A DNA stretch of 64,000 nucleotides from Trichoplusia ni (GCF_003590095.1 NC_039494.1:1488001-1552000), one strand, 5' to 3'; shown: positions 14,201 to 29,200, counted from the stretch's first letter. A program made the numbers and translations. Notes: generated by a model not told the origin, from the sequence alone.

Positions 14201-17200
14201 AGAAAGCGAAAGAAAAAAAAAGGAATTATCGTATTTTCTTACTGCTAAATAAGTTTGCTTATTCTTTTCTAAAACCTCTTGTTTTAGAATCTTCTAAGAT
14301 CCAGATTTTATAATAGTTATGTGAATTGTAGTAGTTCGCAATATATTTAAACCGTATTCTAAAGTTAAACTAAAAAATTAGATCACAATACATTCCAGTA
14401 ACACTTTAAATACAAGGATAATATTGCCAGCCATTGAGTCTTAAAGTCCCGACCGGCGCCGCTCCGATATGTTTGTAAAATTGCTGTAATTCACTGACCT
14501 CACAGCACATATTGAATTCCAAAGAACCACAGCAATGCGAACGTGCTCACAAAATATATTTTTATTTTTAAATTGAAATATGAAAAGCTGCTGATATGAC
14601 TTGTACGTGACGTGTCACGTGTTGCATTCTGTTTTTACGTGATTTTGAAACACTGGGGTAGCGTGTAGCGTAAACCTGGATAATATTTTGGGGCTTTTAG
14701 GTAACAGTGACACTGAATAGTTTATAAGTTATCGTCTAGCTAAACAGGTTGCTTGTTCGACGATTTAAAATATTTCAGTAACCTTTTAGAGATATTCTCG
14801 CATCAATACCAAATGAACGATTCACACGCGCCTTAAATTTAATAAATGAAATGGCTGGAATATACAAAAAATATTACATTCACATTGAGGGCAATTTTTA
14901 AGCTTCCCGGGGTTTTTTATAATAATGTTAGACAAACAAAAAAATGCGAAATTGAACCTATGTAAGAAACTCCGTTTAACCTGAAATAAAAGGGTCTTAA
15001 GGCGAAACATGTGTTAGTGACGGTAAAAGAATTAAAAACGATGCAAAAATTTGCTGGACTACTGGACGCTAGCAACACGACTCTTCTATTTAAAAGGTAC
15101 CATAAACTGTGTGGGGTTAGTACGCAATTTGGCGGTCGTAACACCCTCGTCACTGTCACGTGGTAACGCAGCGCAACGCGACGGACCGCAGACCGAAGCA
15201 ATAAATATACTTAAACAGTTTACGATCAAACCCACGTTTAATTGTCTTGTGACGATCAGCTTTCCCTTACAAAATTTAATAAGAAAAATTCGAACCCCGA
15301 GTTCTTTATAAGAGTTTATTAAAAAAACTGGTAGAAAAAGCAGCAGCAACTGAAGTACACGAAAATAAAAACGATTGGAGTATGGCTGGATTTTTCTCAG
15401 AGTATTTCAAGCGTTTTTTAGCGTTAAAGCTCGCGTTTGGCATCCAATTGAATGCAATCTAACTTCTACTTATAAAAAGCTTGCTATAACCTCCAGGAAA
15501 CCTTAATCCAATTTTATTTGTGAGGTTTTTCTAAAGTAACAAAAAGAGTTTCGATGCGCTTTCAATTGCCTGAAGTACTCTTAGGATACAGCTTTGGGAC
15601 AGAAACTTTCCTTCTGTGACCAACCAGTTTCGAGAAGACGGAAATAAATATTTACTTAGCTTTGAATCCAGCTCAGCAGTTTTCCTACTGACCGACTTTA
15701 AATGCCACTTTTAAGGATTGATATCATACAACCAATCATGGAACTAACAAGCGAATTTTATGTGAAGTATAGTAATAGTTGTACAATACACGCGTAAAAT
15801 TGGCATAGAGTGAACTGTAACAACCGAACTATGACGGAAGTATATAAATTTCATGTGACGATGTCAATTGGATTATGCGTTACACAAAACGAACGTCTCT
15901 GTTATGGCAGTGACCAACGATGTCTACTAGATAAGAGTTTATGTAGCGTAATGCGGCCACCGATATAAACCCACGAAGCTGCTCTTTAAGATAGAGCCAC
16001 ATAAAAGTAATCTCGACTCGTTCTCGGACCCGCTAGTCAATTTGCTTTTATGATGATGCTCTCCGCTTGTTGCCATTATTATCTCCAGTTCAAATGTCTC
16101 AATAGTTCAAAACTGTAAAATCTGTTAAATGTTTTGTTTTGCTCACCCGGCTCTCGTGTAATAAAATAAGGTTTGTTTTATTTATAAACTTGTAGTACCT
16201 CTTAATTACTGTGCTATGTTAAGAAACAGTGTTAACAAAGGAAGTCATTTAGGTTAAGCTTATTAATTACGGTATACCTTAACGAGCTTACCACAACATA
16301 AAGGAGACAACTTGAGTTTTAATGGGTTTGCATCAATATCACAACTAAATTTAACGTGTTCACTGTTCTTAACCTTATTTACTGGATACTTGCCCTTTAC
16401 TTACTATTTTGAGATACCATTATATATTTTTTTATAAATGCCGATTCACGCGGTTCAGTCACCTCTGACATTATATTCGAAAATTCATATTTTAATCACA
16501 CCCCTACAATAAGAAGGATCCATCATGGTGTGAGTTGCAATCAGTCTCTGCCGCGACTGCTTTCGATATCTACAAGGTTCTTTCAGAACTTAAATCGAGG
16601 TCATTAAGCAGCTTTATAACTTGGCGATAAAGTTCTGAACTCAACAAAAGATATTTTTGCTGAATAATTTTTGTGCCATTATCTATTTTATTGGGAGCCG
16701 ACGATGACAGTTTTTCTCGTGGCCAACGTTTGTAATAGTCATTATTTAAAATTGGTTCGGCAAAAAATTAATGTGTCACTTTCGTATATTTTTAATATGT
16801 TTTCATCCGGACCTACCCACAGAAACCACGTTGCTAATTGACGTAATTAAATGCCTGTTTGTCTCGTGCATTCAACTTGGCTGGCTGATTCATTGCGTAA
16901 TCTTTAGCTGAAATAAACAGATACCTGGTCTTAATAAAATAATATAAACTTGAATTTATATTACCTTACAAATTCTGTAGAAAAGTCAGCGGCAGCATCA
17001 CTGGGTTCGTCCCAGCAGGACGCGGTAGCGTCACTCAAAAACTGCGCCTGCGCTGACCAAGCATCGCAAGCGCGTAGCACACGTCTTAATGCACCAACCG
17101 TCATTCGGACGGCAGCGCGAATAAAAGCGCGATCTGTTATAAAAAATACATTCATTAGATTTGGTAGAGAATTTTTCTTCTTATTGTTGATGTAAAACCT

Positions 17201-20200
17201 CTAGAAATATTACAAGGGGTGCTAGTTTCCTCAATTTTTCCATCATCATTTTTAGCTAGTGATAAAGTTACTTTATAAGTCAGTCGAGATTTGAATCCAC
17301 GCCTTTTAACTTGACAGTCCCACGTTCACACCACTAGGCTACTACCGTTTTTGGAGTGAATTGAATCGTTGAATCCGTAAAATAATCCTTTATTTATCAA
17401 AAGTCTACAGTGCCTTTGTGGCTATAATAGGAATGGCAAGCTTTTAATTTGAGCCTTTAATATAACTAGCCAGTTTTGTCAGCAATCGCCACTGCTACCA
17501 CTAATATCAATAAATATCTGAAAGACTGTATGTATACGTGATATTGACGAAAAATAATCTAGAAAGTATGATAGTAGTTAACATAAAAAATAAAAGATGA
17601 TTATGCACCTTTAAAAATATATAATTACAAACTTACCTATTTTCACGGGTTGTGGATGTAGAGCCAATAGTCCTACAGGAAGGCTTTTAAAGATCACAGT
17701 CATATTATCTTTAGCTTTGTGTTTTCCCTTATCTAATAGTTCTTCCATCTTCAAATGTCTGTCACTCCTCTTAACAGGATTTTCTTTAAAATTATGCATT
17801 GAAAACGCATGCACCTTGGGATCCATTAAGAAATCACTAATATCACTTGATAAATCTATACTACTTTTAATATCTCTAGTATCATCATTATTGTTAGTAT
17901 CATCTTGTCCCATAAAATTGTTATCTACATTCGCATCATCTACATGTATGCTATTTACATATTTATTAAAAGATTCATTTCTCCATTTCCTATAACTATT
18001 ACGCCTACTATTATTTCTATTATGAAAGGACATTCCCTTCGCAATTGAATTGTTTTCGATTTTAGAAGTTTCAACGCCTTTGTTATTTACATCATTTATT
18101 TTTACATTTTCCGAACTAATATTGCGATTACTAACATACGATTGACTAAAATTTTTATCTAATAATTTGTTGTTTACACCGTGGCTTTTCGAAACATTTA
18201 AATTTCGACTACCACGATGATTTCTAGAATTCAATTTATTCATTGAATTAAATTCTTTCCTAATACTATTTTCTACATTTTCATCCGATTTCGTCCAAGA
18301 ATCGGATGTTTTTTGTGCTTCATTTGTTTTATTGTCAGCATCATCTCGTTTGCTGCGGTCAAAGCGTTCGTATACAGGTGCATCGTCATTGTCTCTTAAG
18401 TTTTCATAATCTTGATCATTATCTTCGGCATAAAATGTTCTGTTACTTATGTTGTGGAAGATATCAACGTCTTTGGAAGCATCGAGCCACAGCCAAAAGA
18501 AATTGCCTTCTAGCATGTTAAGGCGCCTGGCTTCATCCATAACGCGCTTTGCGTAATTGACATCACATATTAAGACAACAACGCCTCTGGTCAGCCTTGA
18601 TATCTCCGCTAGCCGCCTGCACACAGATAATTGGAGGGCAATTGTAATATACCAAGCTGTAGCACCGCTTAGTAGCGTTCGAATACAATCGTTAACTATT
18701 ATAAATAATACCACAAATCGGAAATTGTTCAAATACCTGAATAGTACGTGTCGAGAAAACTTTTTGGGAAGCGATAGCCATTTTGGATTAAGCGGTGGTG
18801 CAGTAATTATTGAAGACAGGTCTTTCCTTAGGGATAGTGTTGTGTAAATATCCTCTTCTGCCAGTAAGGTGAACGAGTGCCAGTGAGTGTGCAGAAGTGT
18901 TGCTCTAGAAAAAAAAAATAACATTACAATGGTCTGAACTCTACAATATTGTATTTCTAATCTACTAAACGTTTTTTTGTTACCTGAGTGCATGTAAAGT
19001 TTCCCGAGCTGTGATTTCGAGTCGTATTTCAAGTGGAAGCAGTTCCTGTGAACAAAGTGCATAGATTAAAAGTAACACATTTATATTATAAGATAATAGG
19101 TTCTTTCTGTTCCCAAGCTCTTACACTAATCTATATAATTTGTACTAAGTGGTAATATCCCAATCATGTCCTGGTTTTTAAGGTTGTTATTAGTCTACGT
19201 CGCTTCGTAATCGGCACTAAAGTGGGTAATAAATGGGTATAATTTACCGTGACACCCGTCCCGCGTTTTGGGCTCGGCTGCGAGTATTGTGGGAAAATAT
19301 CTAACATCATGCAAAAAGTTTTCCTTCAGAACGCTGGAGATACGTCTGGGCATGAAAAGTATTATACACATCATAAAATTCTGATTTGCTCGACATGTGA
19401 CATACTGCTCGTATATTTTAAAACACAGCCAAGGCTTTACAACCTTTCGTGTGTTTTGAGAATTTGACAAATCACCTACAGTGTAATTTTAGTCAAAACG
19501 TTTTTCTAACGGACTGAGTTTACTGAGCTTTTAATCGTGATTTACGCACGCTCATTTTGAACCTAATCAAATATTGAATTGGCTTCGACATTTGTACTTG
19601 GCATGCATTAAGTACACAGTATGCATGTTATTATTATCGCCATTCTGGAGCCAATTACAATCCTATTAATTACCGCGTGTAATAACTATGTCATAACTTT
19701 GCCATTCTCCCAACTTCGAACATAGTTTCGAATACTATTAGGTATTGTTTGTTATATTAAGTATCTTCGCAAGCCGTTTCTCACTAAGATGTTATGGGCA
19801 TTCCTTACTTTGCGCAGTAAGAGAGTATAACTGGATTCCGCAAGCTCGAAACGTCAACTTCAGGAAACTCTGCATAAACCCACGTCCACACACAGCTTAA
19901 ACGACGGTGGCGAACTAATTTGCGTACGCTGTCAGAGCATTTTAAACACCAAGTTTGAATTTGCAAGTCACATTCTCTCACAATTGCGAATGCACAATAT
20001 TTCCTGGAACCAACAACGGTAATACGCTGTTCGCATTTATTTATTTAGCTGAGAGCTTTTGTTAAGACAAAAGATTCAACTTCACAAGTGCATTGTGGAT
20101 TAAAAATACCGAAGAAATGTTTTCAAAGACGTTCTACATTTGTATGAGAATAAACGGTTCAGTAACATACAAAAGGTGGTCCCGGCTATTTACATGGCGA

Positions 20201-23200
20201 CATTTATATACCAAGTATATTGCGTTCATTTACAGAGCGTGGCTGTGAGATCGCTAGTGTTCAAAGAAGAGGTAAGGAAAGATATCTAATAATGTCATCA
20301 GCATATCCTATAAATAATGCTTGAACGTGTCGCGAACACCGTCAGTCGGTACGGTCGTCACGTAGACGCATTATTTCACTGGCTGGTTGGCTATTCCCGA
20401 CTTTATCATAGCGAGCACGATTAATAGCTCTGCATAAATGGAACCGTTGGCAGTCTACTAACCGACGACAACCCGTGTTTTTTATGATACAACCGTATAA
20501 TTTTTGCTTTATCGTATGTTGTTCATCTTAAATTTAGTCCTATGTCAGTAACAGGGAACGCCGAAGGATTTTTATGCGTGCCTCACGTAATGGCGTCATA
20601 TTTTAGAAATAGGTTCGACATCAATAGGTTTTTCAGTAAACACGGATTAAATACTGTGTTTATATTTAATAACAGATAATTTATGTCTTACATAAATAAA
20701 ACATTTAAATGCTCCGAGCATACCGATAAGCGGGACAAGGAAATTTATGGTTTCGGGAATGTTATTACGCCAAACAGTTAGCTATTCGTGAATTAGAAAT
20801 GCAACGCGAGTAATTAATGTATGGTACAGGTTCATTGTTTTCTACGCATTTCTACTTTTCCCTCATTACATGAATGTTTGAAAAAAAATTTAACACTAGG
20901 TTTAAAAAAGGCAGATTAAAATTTATAATCATCATGAAATATCATCTGATTTTATTGTTTTAAACGAAGTCAAATTCGACGTCCCTACTGTAGCTGTTCC
21001 GAAATAAAATAACAAAAGCATTGACTGGGCTCGCTTATCTAATAAACAACTGACATCTGTCGTGATGTAAACGATACGGATGGTAAATACATTTATAATT
21101 CATCACGTTTCTTTTCCTTGAAGATTAAGGCCTTGTTTTTTGCGTGACGTCATACAATATACGCTTTTTATGAAGACTGTTCACAATAGTTCACATACAT
21201 CTTTGAAGACAGAGAAGTAGGAATAGAAAATGTCTGTGTCGCTAGTAGGTTTTTAATACCACTGAACTGACCTAGAAGACAGGGGTCTATTACTGTGTAC
21301 CGGAATCCAATCTAAACTTCGGACAGTTTAATAGATTATATTAGGAAAGTAGAAAATAAAACTCACAAGTCCCAACCTTGACATTCTAATTTTGGTCGTC
21401 GTGAGTAGCCATTAAAAATACCCGTGCCAATCTATTTAGACCTCGTTATTAGTAGATTTTGAGAATAGGGGCCATCAAATAACTCTAAAACAGGTTTGTT
21501 GCCTATCCTGAGGGGCTAATAGGAAAAAGGCCGACCTATGTGTTCATAAAGGCTCAAATTATGCTGGTAGCTAATTCCCGGAAAAGCGAAGTAATTATAC
21601 TAGTATCCCTCGGGGCGATATATTGTTGGATTACATCTGCGGACAATGTTCCGGGTTTTAGAGCTGATGTGAAGAAAGGTTTTCTTGTTTTTTTATTCTT
21701 ATCTTACCTCATTACTTAAACAAATGTTTCTTGATTATTAAAATTATACAGATTGGTAAATTTGGAATTACAATATGAAGATTATGTATGCAGTACTTTG
21801 ATGACAAAATGTGGTTTTGGTTGTAAAACCTGAAGTAAGATTATTAAAATTGTTGTTTTCAGTTAAAAAATTATAAAACATACTAGCCTAATGTGATACT
21901 TACCTATTTGATATTCAAAATTATGACATTGTACAGGTTAGTTCTTGATGATGCTCAATTGATATTTAGCTAACATGTTGTTCCATTTCGTCGTTAAGTC
22001 AATAACAAAGACAGTCAGACTTATAAAGGCGTCTTTTCGCTGAGTATAATCCTTGATACCAATTATAAATACGATCTTTAAACATGATAAACTTACATTG
22101 GCTATAGCATAAGAAAGGTGCACGTGTGTGGGCGAGGCACGCAGTACAGGCACGCCGGCGCGGGCTGCCGCCGCCACCACGGCCGCGGCCGCGCTGCCCC
22201 CGCCGCACACCAGCAGCGCCGCCACCCGCCGCCCGTCGAGCGCCGAGCAAGTGCGCTCCAGCACTCGAACACCGAACCTGCACATATTTACATAGCAATT
22301 AGAATATCCTTTTTAGCTAAATTAGGTATTAGGTATTACGTAGTTACCCAGCCCCGGTACATGAATGGTAAGGGAAAGAACATGGGTTCCGAAAAAATGG
22401 TAGGTACGTACAATCACGATGATACCATATCCTATCCTATTGATGCGGTATTTACAGATGAAAGAAATCACAAATAGTGTTACAACCACCCACGCCAATA
22501 GATACCAGACGGTTTTTAGTATGTAACGGTAGTACCCAAAGGGTAAAAACGAAAACATATTTCTGACGCTGCGCTTTCAGTCAGTCCGTCCGTTCTTACC
22601 TTCATAAATTACTTGGTTAACCAAATTCTTCAGCACCTCTGTACCTAATTCTTTACCTCAGTGTATTACTGACTAGAACTTGAACGGTTTTATAGAAGAA
22701 GAATAATTAAGTGTTAAAATAGTGTTGTAAATATATCTGAAACTTGAATTGTGAAACTGTGGGGCAAAGGCCACCTTTTCTGTTAATGTTCCACAGCTAC
22801 AGGTGGGTATGAAATAAGCCCGGTATTGTAGTCAATGCTCGCACCCTGGCAAAGAGCAGACCTAGGTTTGATCCAAAAAACTATATGTGATATTCCTGTT
22901 CTCACTATGACAACTGTAGCGCTATCCCTCTATCCTGGAGTGGAATCAAACGAGGTTTCATAAAGGTAAAAGGTTGTTTATTTACATTTAAGCACTTTTC
23001 AATTGCGTCTTAACGTCTCGAATACAGAAGCGAATCTTAAAATTACTATTAAAAAAGATTCTATTCCTCTATGGGTTTTGAATAAAGGAAAACCAAGGGT
23101 TTTAATTCAAACAACAATATTTGATTCGTTCTCTGTTACAAAGAGTAAAAATCATTCTACCAGTAGAAAAATATTTACCTGCGTGGAGCGGAACGATTGT

Positions 23201-26200
23201 TTTGAGACCGTGTGTTTTATATTTTATCGTCATATAAATCAAAATGGGTATATTATCTAAAAACCTTAATAACATCGGATAAGTACACTTTGAAAAAGTT
23301 TTCGTACGAAAAATCTCGGGACATCGTTTCTAAAATCTCATTATTCTTATTTTTTTTAGAGAAAATGGATCACAAAATTGGTTAGAGTTTAATAACAGAG
23401 CTGAGTCTAGGGGTCAAATAACGCTGCGTACTTTTTTGAACCCGCCTAAAAATATATCGAGTTTTTAAACTTTGTCTTTAGAGCCGGTATTTACAATCTG
23501 GCCATTTTGTAGTGCCAATTACTTGGTTATGCTTTTCAGAGCTACATTTTTAAAGGTACTTTATTTGCGAAGGATTATTTGTTAAAACAAATTGTTTAAG
23601 AGACTGTCTTCTATGGGTTCAAAGGAATTTATAATGAAAACAAAGACAGAATTGAATACATTTCATACTTATAATGCGAGATTATTTTGCCTAGGTAAAG
23701 TATCAAAATAGTTTCATTGATATGACAAAAAAAAATCCTAAAAAAATTAAACAAAACACATTAATGTGGAAGGCGAAAAATGTTATTGCAACTCAACCGG
23801 TGTTTTACTCAAGATTACAAGATACTCTGTAATGTTGTATCGTAAGACATAACACAGTGCTCCATATTTATAGCAGTCAATTCTGACTCAATTTCAAAGG
23901 ATCCCATTTTCTTTTCTGGTACAAGAAATTTTCAGTTGTACCCGAAGTCAGGAGCGTAACATTACATGGCCGTACCTCAAAATTCCTGGGAAACATGTAA
24001 AGCTGTGAGCCCGGCGAATAATCTCTCCGGCCGGGTCTTATTGCCGGCCCATCGGACTATGAAAGTAAGGGAATAGTGAGTGTATTAGTAAGCCTAAGTC
24101 GACTGCGTAGCTGCCTTGCCTGATATGACATTATATTTCAGACCTATCTGCTTGAATAATTAACAGTCTTACGTACTTCTTGTAATACGACTGATTAATC
24201 TGGTTTTAAAGGGTCGGTTTAATGTCATTAAATGCCAGTGTTCGGCTATCCATTTCATTCGACTCCCTATAATTATATTCTGAATAACAAATGGGTCTTA
24301 ATCACACATAGTAAGCAGAAGGACTTAATCCTGTCAATCAGGCGGCGCCAGCTTCGCCGTTGTGCCAGTAATTCATTTGTACGCTAGGTTACGCACCTAA
24401 TCTAATCTCACGATCCATTATCAGAGCACATTGGCTAAACCACTCCAATCACTGACAATTTACGTATTCGTTGAAAAACTTTAAATTATCTCCCTCACGT
24501 ACTTGCCCCAACCATCTCGTTTAATATGAATGCAATGCGAAAGAATGAAATCATAATTTTAATAAAAAAAACGAAGATAAAATTTTATACGTCTAGACAC
24601 ACAAGCGATAAATTATACATTAAATCTAATGTTATAGTGTTATTTATGTTCAAACTACGAAGAAAGAATTAAATTCCTTCAATTCGGGTTGAAATGTTTA
24701 TTTGAGTTGAACTACTCACTAAACTATTCCAACTTTGACGATGTTTAACAAACAAAGAAGGGTGTACCGCGACTCGCAGGTCGCAACTTAAGAACTTTAT
24801 AATACCAACAACATTGTGCAACATCGCGGCTTTGTACTTCATGTTTCTCTGAGTAACACACAATAATGTACATGTAAACACTACTGAATTTTTAATACGC
24901 GAATGAATAGCGAAGTATGCCTACAACTCAATTATAACCACAATTAGTTCTGTGAGTATCATTTACACGGATCAGAACGCGCCGCATTGACCTATTTGCA
25001 TTAATAACTACAATATACAGCTTGTTCTAAATGGTTCCCAATGTTAAGCTCGCGCGATAATCGTGTTATTAATAAATCGTTGGACCTAAAAGCTTTGTCC
25101 AATTTTAACCACAATTTCAACGTAACATTTCAGAATTAATAAATATTTGTTTGTGTCACTTCATGTGTTTACATTTATAAACGCCTGCCTCTTAATTTAA
25201 ATTATTATATATTTTGTAAAAGTGTCAGAAGTTAAAATGAGTTACTTTGATTTTTTTCAACACCCTGTTTATATTGTTATCAAATAACTCTTAAGACCTT
25301 GTATCACAACACAATATAGTAACCAAAAGGACCGCATCTTAAGTACACTTCAGTCTCAACCCAGTCGTTCAGTGGCACAGAAGTCGTTTTAAATTTAAAG
25401 CCTTAAAAGCGTATCTAGCTCCAGCATTAGCGACGTAAAGAAATGTCTGCCAGAGAATATCCTAAAGTGTGGAGTCATTTTGAGCGAATTGTTGAAGATG
25501 GCAGGATGTTAAAATTTGAAATAGAAGACATACCGGAAAGTATGTGGAGTACCGCAGTCGAGTTTATGTTGGGAAACTACATCCGTGAGGACGTGTGGTG
25601 GAAGTCTGCAGGTAAGAAGGAAAACAATAGTAGGCACCAACGCCTGTCTGCCATTAACCCGTCCCAAAAATAAAGAAACAGCTATCTTACTAAGCCGCTA
25701 AAAGCTAAATTAGGATAACTTTTTGCAATTACTGAAATCCCGTCTTCTGTAGTGCACAATTTTCTCGCAAGAAAATGCGTAGTCATTAGCAGTACTATGA
25801 CCCGCGCCACCGCCCAATTATCACGGAGGCGAGAAAAAAAACCTGAAATGTGGTGTCATTACGACCCTTCTCGAATGTTTTCTTGATGGTTGACTTTTGA
25901 ATTTTCAACTTTGTTTAACGTAATCAAGACAACTGAATTAATAAAACCGAGACCGGAAAAAAATCGTCAGAAGAAAAATGTTGAATCCAAATATTTAGAA
26001 TCCAGTGATTAAATTCTCAACAGATATAAGTTGAAGATTACAAAGTTCGACTTGAAGTTCAAAACAGAAAGTAGCTTGAGCCACATAATGCTCGCAAATT
26101 AATTTTTCTTTTATTGAATTAAGTTAAATAACTTGGTTATGAATACCAGTAGGAATTTAATTATGTAGGCATTATGTAATTTATGAAGCAATGGGATGAT

Positions 26201-29200
26201 GTTCAGTAACTTTGCAGAAACTTGTTAGATTTGAAACGTATTATTAGAAGCGGATAATTAATCTTTAGTCACAACTTTCTGCTGACAGGCACAGCGCAGG
26301 ATTTGGATGCCGTACAAGAATACCGCGTGCTTCTGACATCGATCATTAGGCAGAAAATGAGCGTAGCGTGCTTCCTCGCCGAGGGAGACGGTTCAGGACG
26401 CACGCTCGTCGCCGTCAACATGTGCTTGCCGCAGGAAAAGGGACGCTTCGTTGAACACAGGCCGGTAATAACGGTTGTCTTACCTCCTTTAAGCCTTCCC
26501 TTTTATTAAACGCCTTAAATTTTCCACAAGTAGTTCTGTTTTTGTTCAACGAAGACTAAAATACACTTTACATTTTCATAAAACCGAAACCTTTTGTTTC
26601 TAGGTACGCTTGTTGTCTTTCCTGTTATACAGTGCCTCTAGATCCATTTCCATTATTTTCTTGTTTGTACCTATTCGAGGTCGACCTAGTTTGCACCCAT
26701 CAACTCATCACATTATTCAGATGGCCTATCTTGAAACTAATGGAAATACTTTTCATATAAAAAGAAAAAGGAGTGCCGGAGTTTTATCGTAAAATTAAAA
26801 TCTTTTTAATCGCAGGTTTTTACATGAATATTTTCATCAGGATTTAAAGTTACTGTAATTTCACTGTTATCATCTTCATACCAACAACATAATATTTAAT
26901 CTACAATATTATTACTTTACAGCCGAAGTCTAAAGCGGGTTTATTATCGCTGCGAATGTTCGCCGAGGCTATGAAAGTGACAGCGATTTATGATAAATAC
27001 AACATAAACGCGTACCTCATGGGAGCAGGTCTATCTGTCGCCACTGAGTACAGGGGCCTGGGCATAGCCGTTGAACTGCTGAAGGCAAGGTAACGCTTTA
27101 CCCCTTAATTCTAGTAATATGACCCTTAGCACATCCTACCTTTCTACTCGTATTTGAGACCCCGTCTAATGTCGGTCAAAGTGGTAAAGATCACATTTTC
27201 AAGGATCATATTACCAACCTTACGAGGATCCTGACCCTCACCATAAAGAAAAATTACCCTGAAAATAGTAATATTAAAAAGCATGCAACTTTCTAAAATA
27301 CCCCTCTGAACAACAAAAGTAATAAGAAAATATATTCAGTAAGTTACACAAACTACTGGGTCAAAATCGACGAAGTTGCAAGTTAACAAAAATACATTCA
27401 GAGAACAATTTGCAAACTGTGCCGTCCTAGCGGGCGAGGGTTGCAACCGCAAATGCATTCCGTTGTCAATATCTACGAAATTCAATCCGCATGAGAGTTG
27501 TATGTGCGAGTATACATTTAATATTTGCTGTTCGTAGGCAGCCGAAACTAATAGCTATAGCTCCATTAACAGAACAAACCACCTCTATTAACGATTTCCC
27601 TGCAACTTTGGTTTTCAGAATAAATCTGTCAAAGGGTTTGGGTTTTCGTGCAACAGGCGGCATATTTACAAGTGCAAAAGCACAAAAAGCAGCGGAAAAA
27701 GCCGGAATGGAGTGTTTGTACCACATACCATACAAGAAGTTCGGAAAACGTTGTAATATCGTGTTTGATTCAGATGCCGAGGATCTGAAGATATTTGCTG
27801 TCCGTACTGAATAAACAGATGAACATCGACTACAGTTTTTGTAAGCAAAATTAATATTCAGATTATTGGGATTTGAAAACACACAAAAACCTGTAATTGC
27901 AAATGTCTGAAATATGACTTATTATTATTTTAATGTTTAAGTTATTTATTTCTTCAAAAAGTATTTTTAGTTTACATTAAATTGTTTCAAACCCACATTT
28001 TTTTAACTACCTTTGTAAAAAATACCCTTATTATAATTGAACATAACGTGAGTTGTAATACACCGAAAATAGAAATTAATTATGAAACTTTAGATTTCGT
28101 GCAACATTTTATTCAATGGGAATGATGTCAGGTATTAATATAGTTATACAAAATAAACCGAAATACCTTAAACAACAGCATTTATGTGATGAAAATGTTC
28201 AAAATATTCCTGTATACATTTATAAAATCCCCAGCTCACATTCAATTCGAATGCACGGACTTTTTGTTACTCAGAATTATTCAACATTGAAACGAAATTA
28301 ATTTAGAAGCTATTTCACGTGCGAAATAAATCATAAACGCAACATACCTAAGTAGGTCGGTATAGGTACCTATAGCGCACTGTTGCTAGTCTCCTAATGA
28401 GATGTGTAATGACTGGATGACGTATAAAGACCAAAGACAATCTATGACGTCAGGTGCATTTTGTTAATGGCACCCTCCCGTCTGAAAAGTAAGGTTAGGC
28501 TACAGAATATGAAAAGCACTTGCACTCCATAACAAAATCCTAGATATACGGCCTCCTTTATAAGAGAGATAATTTGATTATCACTATAACTTGAACAACA
28601 ACTGGGCTTAGTTACACAACGTATCATTTTAGTTTTCAAACAATTGAGTACTAACTGTATCGTGAAGTAACATCGTTAAATATAAGATGGAGAATATAAT
28701 AAATTATATTTATTGCCCTTATTTCTGTGAAGGAACTATGTGTGAACAAAATAAAAGTGTATCTAAAAGACATCAGATGCAAGTTTTAAGGTTATGTTTC
28801 AGTATTAGTACCTATTGGGAAAAGTGCGGATACAAATAGAATATTAAGTGAGTTTAAAAATATTTAGGGTTAGAACTCTGATCCCAAATATACTTGGTAA
28901 AAAAGCTAGGCAGAAAGCTAAGCTACTCACTAAAATTGTATGACTATCCCACTGTAGAAACATTTATATTTAAATTCATCCTATCAATGAAACTGTCTAA
29001 AATCCTAGTTAGCATACTTTTTTAATTATCGATATACAAATAACATTCCACTTTGCACTTCGAACAACTTTCATGGTGGAGTGCAACGCAAATAAAAATG
29101 TAATTAAATTTATTGTCCGTACCAGTGTTATTCAATCAGAAAACTTTCCCAGAAATGAAAATTACAGTTTAGTTATGGAACTAGTACTTGGTAGTGGAAC

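Noticed and set aside
22118..22477. Plus-strand 119-codon frame rich in His and Arg
   Set aside because: Antisense shadow of receptor exon 2, whose splice sites and phases fit the receptor model.
27491..27618. In-frame upstream extension of acetyltransferase exon 4
   Set aside because: The acceptor at 27618 has a better pyrimidine tract and joins motif A to the following helix as in the family. The extension is intronic sequence that happens to be open.
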